NCBI RefSeq assembly: GCF_014196455.1 | Contig: NZ_JACIDS010000005.1 | Coordinates: 434,001 to 498,000, forward strand | Source: Kaistia hirudinis | GTDB taxonomy: Bacteria > Pseudomonadota > Alphaproteobacteria > Rhizobiales > Kaistiaceae | Direction of reading: 5' to 3' | Length of the DNA: 64,000 nt | Shown here: piece by piece, positions 48,122 through 56,699 of the stretch | How the letters are laid out: the number at the start of each line of letters is the position of its first letter | How positions within the stretch are numbered: position 1 is the stretch's first letter | Notes under the pieces: generated by a model | Seen by the model: only the letters and a program-made list of their open reading frames with translations | Database searches by the model: none | Told to the model about the DNA's origin: nothing | Program-made: the position numbers and the translations under genes

Positions 48122-49033
48122 ATGATGAAGATGATCTCCGCCCCCTTCGCCCGCACGAGGCTGGGCCTTGCCCTCGGCGCCTCGCTGCTGGCGGCGGCCT
48201 GCCTCGCCGGAACGGTGTCCGCCAATGCTGCGGAGGGCGAGCCGGCCCCCGCCGCCGAAGCGGTGCCGACCTACCCGATCCGCCATCCGCATATGGAGCC
48301 CTGGTCGTTTGCCGGCATCTTCGGCAAGTACGACACGGCCCAGCTGCAGCGCGGCTATCAGGTCTACAAGGAGGTCTGCGCCTCCTGCCATTCCATGAAC
48401 TTCCTGCACTTCCGCAATCTCGCGGATGAGGGCGGGCCGCATTTCACGGAAGCGCAGGCCAAGGCCGTGGCCGCTGGCTACCAGGTTCAGGACGGGCCGA
48501 ACGACGCCGGCGACATGTTCGAGCGTCCGGGCCGCCTGTCCGACCGCTTCCCGGCGCCCTTCCCCAATCCGGAAGCCGCCGCCGCCGCCAATAATGGCAA
48601 GGCGCCGCCGGACCTTTCGCTGATGGCGAAGGCGCGCGCCGTGCACCGCGGCTTCCCCTGGTTCGTGTTGGACGTGTTCACGCAGTACCAGGAAGGCGGG
48701 CCGGACTACATCCACAACCTGCTGACCGGCTACAAGGAGCCGCCGCCCGGCGTCACCGTCGGCCCCGGCCTGCATTACAATGTCGGCTTCAATGCCGGCC
48801 CGGCCATCGCCATGCCGCCGCCGCTCTCGGACGGCCAGGTGACCTACACCGATGGCGCGCCGCAGACTGTGGACCAGTATGCCCGCGACGTCTCGGCCTT
48901 CCTGATGTGGGCCGCCGAGCCGCATCTCGATGCGCGCAAGCGCACCGGCTTCCAGGTCATCATCTTCGTGCTGGTGTTCGCCGGCCTGCTCTACGCGACC
49001 AAGCGCAAGATCTGGTCGAAGATCGCGCACTGA
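48122..49033 (+). CDS. petC: Cytochrome c1 of the bc1 complex
   Basis: A 303-residue protein with signal peptide (LALGASLLAAACLAGTVSANA), heme c site CASCH near residue 89, the distal Met in NAGPAIAMPPPLSDG and a C-terminal anchor (FQVIIFVLVFAGLLYATKRK). It passes electrons from the Rieske protein to soluble cytochrome c. Two adjacent ATG codons; the first is used here. Ends the operon with a strong terminator. Confidence 0.97.
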   Translation: MMKMISAPFARTRLGLALGASLLAAACLAGTVSANAAEGEPAPAAEAVPTYPIRHPHMEPWSFAGIFGKYDTAQLQRGYQVYKEVCASCHSMNFLHFRNLADEGGPHFTEAQAKAVAAGYQVQDGPNDAGDMFERPGRLSDRFPAPFPNPEAAAAANNGKAPPDLSLMAKARAVHRGFPWFVLDVFTQYQEGGPDYIHNLLTGYKEPPPGVTVGPGLHYNVGFNAGPAIAMPPPLSDGQVTYTDGAPQTVDQYARDVSAFLMWAAEPHLDARKRTGFQVIIFVLVFAGLLYATKRKIWSKIAH

Positions 49034-49074
49034 CCGGCATGCCGGCCGCTCCGCCCGGCTGAACGGACTGATCG

Positions 49075-49104
49075 AAACCGGCGCCCTTGCGGCGCCGGTT
49101 TTTT
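49075..49104. terminator. Terminator between petC and the convergent CCA gene
   Basis: AAACCGGCGCC/GGCGCCGGTTT, 11-bp stem, 5-base loop, then T's on the plus strand and A's on the left, so it works in both directions. Its T-run overlaps the CCA-adding enzyme stop codon. Confidence 0.9.
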
Positions 49105-50329
49105 ATTGCTGGGCCGCCACCATCATCTGCAGCCGGCGGCGCAGCGCGTCTGCGTCCGGGGCGAAGTCCTCGGCGATCCACCAGCGTTCGATGTCGCGCA
49201 GCAGCACACCGACGCGCGGGCCACGATCGACGCCCTGCTCGACCACGTCGCGCCCGGACAGCGGAAACGACGGAACGGCCCAGCCCTCGACGGCCTTCAT
49301 CCGGCCGAGCGCGACCTCGCCCGGAATCCGGCCGAGCGCCGCGCCATAGGCGAGCCCATCGGCGAAAGCCTCGCGGCCCAGCCGGTAGAGGCTCGCGCGA
49401 TCGCCCGCCCCCTCCCCCGCCTGCAGCACCTGGTGCGCGGCGATGGCTGTCAGCATGCGGTCCCGCTCCTTGCCCGAGAGGCGGAAACGGCGCGCGATGC
49501 GTTCGACATCCTCGGCAATCCGCGCGAAGGCGACGGCGAAGCGGAGCGCCGGCGGGCCTTCGCCGCCGAAGAACAGGCAGAGGCGGCGGAACGCCACGAG
49601 ATCGGCGACGCCAGCCACGACGAGCGGCAGGATCCCGCTCTCCTGCATCAGGGCGATCGTATCCGCAGCCCGGCGCGCGACGACGAGCTTGCGCATCTCG
49701 ATCCCGATGCGCTCGGCCGACAGCGCGCCAAGCGTCTGCCGGGCGCGAATGGCGGCATCGAGCCCCACCGCGTCGGGCGCGCCTTCGCCATAGGCGGCAT
49801 GAAAGCGGAAGAAGCGCAGCACGCGCAGCCGGTCCTCGGCGATCCGGCGATCGGCCGAGCCGATGAAGCGCACGCGGCGCGCGCGGATATCGGCAAGACC
49901 GCCGACCGTGTCATGCAGCCGGCCATGGGCATCGACCGAGAGCGCATTCATCGTGAAGTCGCGCCGCTCGGCATCCGCTTCCCAGTCGCGGCCGAACCGT
50001 ACCGTCGCGCGGCGCCCGTCCGTCTCGACATCGACGCGCAGCGTCGTCACCTCGGCGATGCGGTGATGGCCGATCACGGTGACCGTGCCATGCTCGATGC
50101 CGGTCGGCGCTGTCTTGAGACCCGCGGCCTCGGCGCGGCGCACGACCTCCTCCGGCAGTGCTGTGGTGGCAATGTCGATATCGCCCCAATCCGGCAGGCC
50201 CATGAGATGATTGCGCACGGCGCCGCCGACGACGCGCGCCTCCTCGCCGTCGCTCGAAAGCAGCGCCAGCACCTTCTTCACCAGCGGATCTGTCAGAAAA
50301 GGCGCCGAAGACAGGTCGGTCTCAGTCAA
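49103..50329 (-). CDS. CCA tRNA nucleotidyltransferase
   Basis: A 408-residue class II nucleotidyltransferase that adds or repairs the tRNA 3' CCA. The head motif VVGGAVRNHLMGLPDWGDID has the two catalytic Asp in DIDIAT; DFTMNALSVD, RFIGSADRRIAEDRLRVLRF follow. No HD domain is seen. Its ATG overlaps the DUF6111 stop. Confidence 0.96.
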   Translation of the reverse strand: MTETDLSSAPFLTDPLVKKVLALLSSDGEEARVVGGAVRNHLMGLPDWGDIDIATTALPEEVVRRAEAAGLKTAPTGIEHGTVTVIGHHRIAEVTTLRVDVETDGRRATVRFGRDWEADAERRDFTMNALSVDAHGRLHDTVGGLADIRARRVRFIGSADRRIAEDRLRVLRFFRFHAAYGEGAPDAVGLDAAIRARQTLGALSAERIGIEMRKLVVARRAADTIALMQESGILPLVVAGVADLVAFRRLCLFFGGEGPPALRFAVAFARIAEDVERIARRFRLSGKERDRMLTAIAAHQVLQAGEGAGDRASLYRLGREAFADGLAYGAALGRIPGEVALGRMKAVEGWAVPSFPLSGRDVVEQGVDRGPRVGVLLRDIERWWIAEDFAPDADALRRRLQMMVAAQQ

Positions 50330-50589
50330 TCAAAGCTCCCGGGAACAAGCTGGCCGTTCTCCATCCGCGCCGGATGATAGGTCTTCTTCGCCCCCTCGCC
50401 GGAGAGGGAGACCAGGACGATGATCGACACCAGCATCAGCGCCGCACCCGCGCCGGCGAGCCGCGTCCAGACCTTCATCGGCCACGATTCGCTGCCCGGC
50501 GTGATCCCGGCCGTGATGAAGCGCCAGCCGCCATAGACGATGAACGGCAACAGGAACGCGATGATCGTAAAGGCGAGAAAGCGTACCAT
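50326..50589 (-). CDS. DUF6111 family small membrane protein
   Basis: An 87-residue protein with two spans (MVRFLAFTIIAFLLPFIVYG and LAGAGAALMLVSIIVLVSL) and a polar end containing YHPARMENGQLVPG. Family of unknown function found beside CCA and Nudix genes in Rhizobiales. ATG 50589 matches the family N-terminus; ATG 50610 would overlap the Nudix gene. Confidence 0.82.
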   Translation of the reverse strand: MVRFLAFTIIAFLLPFIVYGGWRFITAGITPGSESWPMKVWTRLAGAGAALMLVSIIVLVSLSGEGAKKTYHPARMENGQLVPGSFD

Positions 50590-50590
50590 C

Positions 50591-51220
50591 TCAGGCAAAG
50601 AGCCTTTCATAGAGGCCGCGAATGATCCCGGCGGTTATTCCCCAGATATAGTGATCATCATACGGCATTTCGTAGAAGGAACGGCGCGCGCCGTCGAGGA
50701 CACGGCTCCCGATGCGGTGGTTCGCGGGGTTCATCAGGAAAGCGAGCGGTACTTCGAAGGCGAGATCGACCTCGCGCGGATTGAGCACGAGGTGATGGCC
50801 GGGATCGACGCGCGCCACGACCGGGGTGATGTGAAAGCCGGTGGGCGCGATATAGGGATCGAGCCGGCCGAGCGGCTCGACGAGGGACGGCTCCAGGCCG
50901 ACTTCCTCCTGCGCCTCGCGGATCGCCGCCGCGGCGGCGTCGCTGTCCTCCGGATCGATCGCGCCGCCGGGAAAGGCGATCTGCCCGGCATGACGGCGCA
51001 TCGTGGCGGTGCGGCGGGTCATCAGCACGGTCGGTGCGGCGCGGCCGACGATCGGGATCAGCACGGCGGCCGGCCGGGCGCGGAAGCCCGGCGGCGGCTC
51101 GAATTCCGGGTTCATCACGGCCTCGCCCTCAACGGCGCCGCTGCCCGGCGCGATATGCGCGAGGCGCTGGCGGGCGCGCGCGAAGACGTCGTCCATGGGA
51201 AGGGACGCTGCGACGCTCAT
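50591..51220 (-). CDS. CoA pyrophosphatase (Nudix)
   Basis: A 209-residue Nudix hydrolase. TRRTATMRRHAGQIAFPGGA is the CoA-specific NuCoA motif, followed by the Nudix box from GGAIDPEDSDAAAAAIREAQ to EEVGL. It hydrolyses CoA or its derivatives to phosphopantetheine and 3',5'-ADP. Start overlaps the DUF1285 stop. Confidence 0.93.
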   Translation of the reverse strand: MSVAASLPMDDVFARARQRLAHIAPGSGAVEGEAVMNPEFEPPPGFRARPAAVLIPIVGRAAPTVLMTRRTATMRRHAGQIAFPGGAIDPEDSDAAAAAIREAQEEVGLEPSLVEPLGRLDPYIAPTGFHITPVVARVDPGHHLVLNPREVDLAFEVPLAFLMNPANHRIGSRVLDGARRSFYEMPYDDHYIWGITAGIIRGLYERLFA

Positions 51221-51822
51221 GGAAGGCGCTCCATGGCGGCGGCGCGTCCGATGACGAAGAAGTGACCGCCCGATTCGATACCGACCGCGCCATCCCGCAC
51301 CTCGGCGAGATGGGCGAGGCTTTCGGCCAGCGCGCGGGTCAGCCGCGCCTCGATGCCCGGGCGGACGGTGACATAGGGCACGAAGGCGTCGTCGTCGGTA
51401 TCGGCGATCCGGAGCGGATGCGCTACGTCGAGCGGCACGACCTCACCGAGATTGGTCAGGAAGCGAAGGAGGCGCGGCGGGCCGGGCTCGACGTCGAGAT
51501 CGACGGCCAGGAACGGGGTATCCTCCACGCGGATCGAGAGCTTCTCGGCCGGCGTCACCAGCACAAAGCTGCCATCCGCCTCGCGCCGCAGCACCCGCGC
51601 GAACAGCTTGACCAGCGCCTCGCGCTCGATGCGGCGGCCTTCGTGATGCCAGGCGCCCGCGCGGTCGATCCGGATGTCGATCGCGCCGCAGGACGACGGA
51701 TGCCAGCGCTCGACCGGAGCGGCCCGCGTGCCGTCCTTGATGGCCTCGGCCCATCGCGTCAGGTGGGAAACGGGCCCGAAATCCGGATCGGCCTTCGTTT
51801 CGCCTTGCTTTGACACTGGCAT
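51217..51822 (-). CDS. DUF1285 domain-containing protein
   Basis: A 201-residue soluble protein: ERWHPSSCGAIDIRIDRAGA, WHHEGRRIEREALVKLFARV, LRFLTNLGEVVPLD and YVTVRPGIEARLTRA match the DUF1285 family, whose role is not known. First gene of the four-gene minus-strand operon; divergent from moxR. Confidence 0.9.
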   Translation of the reverse strand: MPVSKQGETKADPDFGPVSHLTRWAEAIKDGTRAAPVERWHPSSCGAIDIRIDRAGAWHHEGRRIEREALVKLFARVLRREADGSFVLVTPAEKLSIRVEDTPFLAVDLDVEPGPPRLLRFLTNLGEVVPLDVAHPLRIADTDDDAFVPYVTVRPGIEARLTRALAESLAHLAEVRDGAVGIESGGHFFVIGRAAAMERLP

Positions 51823-51944
51823 GCTTCTTGATGTTCCTGAGGCGGCGGCGAAGAGACCGGGCCGATCCCGAAGTGATGGGGTATCTGGGGATAGGGGTAA
51901 GATGCAGCCTCGCCCCTCCGTCGATTGAAACTATATGGGTGGCC

Positions 51945-52961
51945 ATGAGCGCATTCAATCAAAGCGAAGTCCCCGCAGCCGATCCCGCCAAGCTCGTGGC
52001 GGAGGCGGACGCGGCGGTCGCCACCATCCGGACCGCGCGCGAGGCGATCGGGCGGGTCATCTTCGGTCAGGATACGGTCGTGGAGCGCGCGCTCATCACG
52101 CTGCTCGCGGGCGGCCATGGCCTGCTCGTCGGCGTGCCCGGCCTCGCCAAGACCAAGCTGGTCGAAACGCTCGCCACCGTGCTCGGGCTCGACGAGCGGC
52201 GCGTGCAGTTCACGCCCGATCTGATGCCGTCCGATATTCTCGGCTCCGAGGTGATGGACCAGGACGCCGAGGGACGGCGGGCCTTCCGCTTCGTGAAGGG
52301 ACCGGTCTTCGCCCAGCTCCTGATGGCCGACGAGATCAACCGCGCCAGCCCGCGCACGCAATCGGCGCTGCTGCAGGCGATGCAGGAATATCACGTCACC
52401 ATCGCCGGCCAGCGCTACGACCTGCCAGCGCCGTTCCACGTCCTTGCGACACAGAACCCGCTCGAGCAGGAGGGCACCTATCCCCTGCCCGAGGCACAGC
52501 TCGACCGCTTCCTGCTGCAGATCGACGTGCTCTATCCCGATATCGAGGCCGAGCGGCGCATGCTGTTCGAGACGACGGGCGCGAGCGAAGCCGCGCCGCA
52601 GGCGGTCACGACGGCCGCCGAACTGCTGGCGATGCAGCAGCTCGTCCGCCGGCTGCCGGTGGGTACCTCCGTGGTCGAGGCGATCCTCAAGCTCGTCCGC
52701 TCGGCACGCCCCGGCGAGAGCGGCGATCCGAAGCTCGCCGACGCGATCGCCTGGGGTCCAGGCCCCCGCGCCAGCCAGGCACTGATGCTGGCCGTGCGCG
52801 CCCGCGCGCTGATCGACGGGCGCTATGCGCCCTCGCTCGACGACGTGGCCGCACTCGCCGAGCCGGTGCTGCAGCATCGCATGAGCCTGTCCTATGCGGC
52901 ACGGGCAGACGGGCTTTCGGTGCGCGACGTGATCGCGCGGCTGAAGTCCAGGATCGGGTGA
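51945..52961 (+). CDS. MoxR family AAA+ ATPase
   Basis: A 338-residue AAA+ chaperone. GVPGLAKTKLVETLA (Walker A), LLMADEINRASPRTQSALLQ (Walker B) and ATQNPLEQEGTYPLPEAQLD are diagnostic. ATG 51945 is used; the upstream frame includes non-conserved residues. MoxR proteins remodel vWA-domain partners, here the following DUF58 and large membrane proteins. Confidence 0.95.
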   Translation: MSAFNQSEVPAADPAKLVAEADAAVATIRTAREAIGRVIFGQDTVVERALITLLAGGHGLLVGVPGLAKTKLVETLATVLGLDERRVQFTPDLMPSDILGSEVMDQDAEGRRAFRFVKGPVFAQLLMADEINRASPRTQSALLQAMQEYHVTIAGQRYDLPAPFHVLATQNPLEQEGTYPLPEAQLDRFLLQIDVLYPDIEAERRMLFETTGASEAAPQAVTTAAELLAMQQLVRRLPVGTSVVEAILKLVRSARPGESGDPKLADAIAWGPGPRASQALMLAVRARALIDGRYAPSLDDVAALAEPVLQHRMSLSYAARADGLSVRDVIARLKSRIG

Positions 52962-52965
52962 GCGG

Positions 52966-53880
52966 GTGGACGCGGAGCCGGCCGACAGATCGGAAAGCAG
53001 GCGCCTCGGCCCGTCGCTGGGACAGGCGAAGACGCTTGCCGCGCGGATGCCGGCCCTGCTCGTGCAGGCGCGCCATATCGCCAATACCGTCCTCGCCGGC
53101 TGGCATGGCCGCCGCAAGGCGGGCCCCGGCGAGACCTTCTGGCAGTTCCGCCCCTTCGTGACCGGCGAAGCGCCGGGGCGGATCGACTGGCGCCGCTCGG
53201 CTCGCGATGACCATCTCTATGTGCGCGAGCGCGAATGGGAGGCGGCCCATACCGTCTGGCTCGGCGTCGACCTTTCCGCCTCGATGGATTTCCGCTCGCG
53301 CCTCGCCCCGGTCACCAAGGCCGACCGGGCGCTGGTGCTCACGCTCGCCGTCGCCGAACTCCTCGCCGAAGCCGGCGAGCGCATCGGCATCGCCGGCGGG
53401 TCGGATCCGATCCTCGCCCGCAACGCCGCCGAACGCCTCGCGATGACGATCACGCATGCCGGCGCCTTGCCGCCCTTCCCGGATGCGCGGCGCCTCAGCC
53501 GCCTGTCCGATCTCGTCCTCTTCGGCGACTTTCTCGATCCGATCGCGGAGATCGACCAGCGCCTCGGCGAAATCGCCAAGGCCGGCGCGACCGCGCATCT
53601 CGTCGAGATCCGCGATCCGATCGAGGAGACCTTCCCCTATGCCGGCCGGACCGAGTTCCGCGACGCGGAGAGCGGCGCCGTCTATACGGCCGGCCGCGCC
53701 GAGCAGCTGGCCGATGAATATCGCCGCCATATCGCCGCGCGGCGCGATCATCTGACGGCGCTCTGCCGGCGCCTCGGCTGGACCTATCTCGTCCACCGCA
53801 CCGACAGGGCCGCCAGCGAACCGCTGCTCGCGTTGCACGCCCGCCTCGCCGAGCGCGCTGCGCCCGGGAGGGCGGCATGA
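52966..53880 (+). CDS. DUF58 domain-containing protein
   Basis: A 304-residue protein with the DUF58 motif FRPFVTGEAPGRIDWRRSAR and a vWA-like region (VDLSASMDFRS). The start is GTG 52966, 5 bases after moxR. Usually interacts with MoxR; function in Rhizobiales unknown. Confidence 0.92.
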   Translation: MDAEPADRSESRRLGPSLGQAKTLAARMPALLVQARHIANTVLAGWHGRRKAGPGETFWQFRPFVTGEAPGRIDWRRSARDDHLYVREREWEAAHTVWLGVDLSASMDFRSRLAPVTKADRALVLTLAVAELLAEAGERIGIAGGSDPILARNAAERLAMTITHAGALPPFPDARRLSRLSDLVLFGDFLDPIAEIDQRLGEIAKAGATAHLVEIRDPIEETFPYAGRTEFRDAESGAVYTAGRAEQLADEYRRHIAARRDHLTALCRRLGWTYLVHRTDRAASEPLLALHARLAERAAPGRAA

Positions 53881-56699
53881 TCGCCGGGCTCCCGCTCGCC
53901 TTCGCGACGCCGGTGCTGCTCTCGGCGCTGGTGCTGCTGCCCGCCATCTGGTGGCTGCTCAAGCTGACGCCGCCGCGCCCGCGGCTCGAGAGCTTCCCGC
54001 CGACGCGGATCCTGGCCGAGATCGCGCCGAAGGAGGAGCAGCCGGCACGCAGCCCCTGGTGGCTGACTGCGCTCCGCCTCCTGCTCGCCGCGCTGGTGAT
54101 CCTCGCGTTGGCCGGTCCCGTCTGGCGTCCGGCGGGCGAGAGCGCGGCCGGCGACGGTACGCTGCTGCTCGTCGTCGACAATGACTGGGCGGCGGCACGC
54201 GACTGGCCGGCCCGTATCGAGACCGCCAAGCGCATCGTCGATATCGCCGATCGCGCCGGCCGGCCGATCGTGCTCGCCGCAAGCGCCGACCCGGCGAACC
54301 AGGATCTCGCCCCGGCCGACGCCGCGACCATTCGCACCCGGCTCGACGCGCTGGCGCCGCGCCCCTATGCGGCGAACCGCGCCGCGCTCGCCGCGGCCCT
54401 CGCGCCGCTGGGGGCGAGCAAGGCTATCGGCGGCGCCGACTGGCTCGCGAGCGGCCTTGGCGGACCCGATGCGGACGCGTTCACCGCCTTCCTGAACGAT
54501 CGCCTCGCCGTTCCCGTCACGCTCTATGCCGGAACGCCCTCCCCGCTCCTCGGCATCGCCGATCCCCGCTCCACCGCCGAGGCGCTGACGCTCGCGGTGC
54601 TCCGTCCGGCGGGCGACGGCACCGCCACCGGCAGCCTCGTCGCCGAGGATCTGAAAGGCCGCCCGGTCGGCACCGCGCCCTTCGCCTTCAAGCCGGGCGA
54701 GACTCGGACCGAGGCCGCCTTCGACCTGCCGACGGAGCTGCGCAACGACATCGTCCGCGTCGAGATCGCCGGCTCCGGCACCGCCGGTGCCGTCCAGCTG
54801 CTCGACGATCGTTTCCAGCGCCGCCGCGTCGGCCTGATCGGCGGCGGATCGATCGATACCGCCCAGCCGCTGCTCTCGCCGCTCTATTACCTCTCACGCG
54901 CGCTGCAGCCCTTCGCCGACGTGCTCGACACGCGCGACGCCAATGCCGAGATCGCGGTGCCGAAGATGATCGAGGGCGGCGCCGCCGTGATCGCGCTCGC
55001 CGATATCGGCACGCTCACGCCCGATGTCGAGCGCAAGCTCACCGACTGGGTCGACAAGGGCGGGACGCTGCTGCGCTTCGCCGGCCCGCGCCTCGCCGCC
55101 GCCACGCCGGGGCAGAACACGCTGATCCCCGTGCGCCTCCGCGAAGGCGGCCGCGTGCTCGGCGGCAGCCTCTCCTGGTCGACGCCGCAGCCGCTCGCCT
55201 CCTTCTCCGCCGAAAGCCCGTTCGCCGGCCTCGCGGTCCCGAACGACGTGACGGTCTCGCGCCAGGTCCTCGCCGAGCCGGACGGCAATCTCGCGGGCCG
55301 CACCTGGGCCGCGCTCGCCGATGGCACACCGCTCGTCACCGCCGCCCCTATGGGCAAGGGCTGGATCGTGCTCTTCCACGTCACCGCGGATACGAGCTGG
55401 TCGAACCTGCCGCTCTCCGGCACATTCGTCGAGATGCTGCGCCGGATCGTCGCCTTCTCCTCCCCGCCTGCCGACGGTGCCGCCCGCACCGCCGGCTCGA
55501 GCGGCTCCGTCGTCTCGCTGCCGCCCTATCGCCTGCTCGACGGCTTCGGCCGCTTCACGGCGAACGATCCCTTTGCGCGACCGCTGCCCGCCAATGCGCA
55601 GGGCACCGTGCCGGATCGCGAGCATCCGCCGGGCCTCTATGGCTCCGACGAGGCCTTCCGCGCCGTGAACGTGCTGGCGCCGGACGCCACCCTTGTTCCG
55701 CTGGATACGGCCGCACTGCGGGGTGCGAGCGTGCGCGCCTATCCGACGGCGGCGCCGCAGGATCTGGCGCCCGTCCTGCTCGTCGCGGCCCTCGCCTGCC
55801 TGATCCTCGATGCGCTCGCCGTGCTCTGGCTGAATGGCGGCCTGCGCCTGCGCCGTGCCACGCCGGCCGCGCTCCTCGCCGCCGCCCTGATCCTCGCCGC
55901 GGGCCCGCGCCCGCTGCATGCTGACGAGGCATCCGATCGCTTCGCGCTGGAGGCCGCCAACCAGACCCGCCTCGCTTATGTGACGACGGGGAATAGCGAG
56001 ATCGACGAGACGAGCCGCGCCGGCCTCGCCGGCCTCTCGCGCGAGCTTGCCGCGCGCACGGCGCTGGAGCCGGGCGATCCCATGGGCGTCGATGTGGAGA
56101 AGGACGAGCTCGCCTTCTTCCCCCTGCTCTATTGGCCGATCGACCCGGCGAGCCCGATGCCCTCTTCGGCGACGCTGTCCAAGATCGACGCCTATATGAA
56201 GCAGGGCGGCTCGATCCTGTTCGATACGCGCGACGAGCTCGACCGGCCGCCCGGCGGTTCCGGCTTCGTCGGCACGCCTGCGGCCGAGCGGCTGCGCGAC
56301 ATGCTGTCCGGCCTCGACATTCCGCCGCTCGAACCCGTGCCGAGCAACCACGTCCTGACCAAGGCCTTCTATCTTCTCGGTGATTTCCCCGGCCGCTATT
56401 CCGGCGGCCCGCTCTGGGTCGAGGCGCTGCCGCCCGATGAGACAGCTGCGTCCGCCGCCGACAGGCCCGTACGACCCGGTGACGGCGTCTCGTCGATCCT
56501 GATCACCGAGAACGACCTGGCCGGCGCCTGGGCGACCGACGCGGACGGGCGCTATCTCTATCCGACCGTGCCGACCGATCCGCGGCAGCGCGAAATGGCG
56601 GTCCGCACCGGCGTCAACATCGTGATGTATGCGCTGACCGGCAACTACAAGGCCGATCAGGTTCACGTCCCGGCCCTGCTCGAAAGGCTCGGACAGTGA
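53877..56699 (+). CDS. DUF4159 membrane protein with BatA-like N-terminus
   Basis: A 940-residue protein. Residues 1-85 form a BatA-like module with two spans (PVLLSALVLLPAIWWLLKLT and LRLLLAALVILALAGPVWRP). A vWA-like region follows (LLLVVDNDWAAARDW), then a GATase-like segment, another hydrophobic pair (about 620-690), and a C-terminal DUF4159 domain (from about 700; YMKQGGSILFDTRDELDRPP, SNHVLTKAFYLLGDFPGRY). Overlaps DUF58 by 4 bases. Confidence 0.9.
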   Translation: MIAGLPLAFATPVLLSALVLLPAIWWLLKLTPPRPRLESFPPTRILAEIAPKEEQPARSPWWLTALRLLLAALVILALAGPVWRPAGESAAGDGTLLLVVDNDWAAARDWPARIETAKRIVDIADRAGRPIVLAASADPANQDLAPADAATIRTRLDALAPRPYAANRAALAAALAPLGASKAIGGADWLASGLGGPDADAFTAFLNDRLAVPVTLYAGTPSPLLGIADPRSTAEALTLAVLRPAGDGTATGSLVAEDLKGRPVGTAPFAFKPGETRTEAAFDLPTELRNDIVRVEIAGSGTAGAVQLLDDRFQRRRVGLIGGGSIDTAQPLLSPLYYLSRALQPFADVLDTRDANAEIAVPKMIEGGAAVIALADIGTLTPDVERKLTDWVDKGGTLLRFAGPRLAAATPGQNTLIPVRLREGGRVLGGSLSWSTPQPLASFSAESPFAGLAVPNDVTVSRQVLAEPDGNLAGRTWAALADGTPLVTAAPMGKGWIVLFHVTADTSWSNLPLSGTFVEMLRRIVAFSSPPADGAARTAGSSGSVVSLPPYRLLDGFGRFTANDPFARPLPANAQGTVPDREHPPGLYGSDEAFRAVNVLAPDATLVPLDTAALRGASVRAYPTAAPQDLAPVLLVAALACLILDALAVLWLNGGLRLRRATPAALLAAALILAAGPRPLHADEASDRFALEAANQTRLAYVTTGNSEIDETSRAGLAGLSRELAARTALEPGDPMGVDVEKDELAFFPLLYWPIDPASPMPSSATLSKIDAYMKQGGSILFDTRDELDRPPGGSGFVGTPAAERLRDMLSGLDIPPLEPVPSNHVLTKAFYLLGDFPGRYSGGPLWVEALPPDETAASAADRPVRPGDGVSSILITENDLAGAWATDADGRYLYPTVPTDPRQREMAVRTGVNIVMYALTGNYKADQVHVPALLERLGQ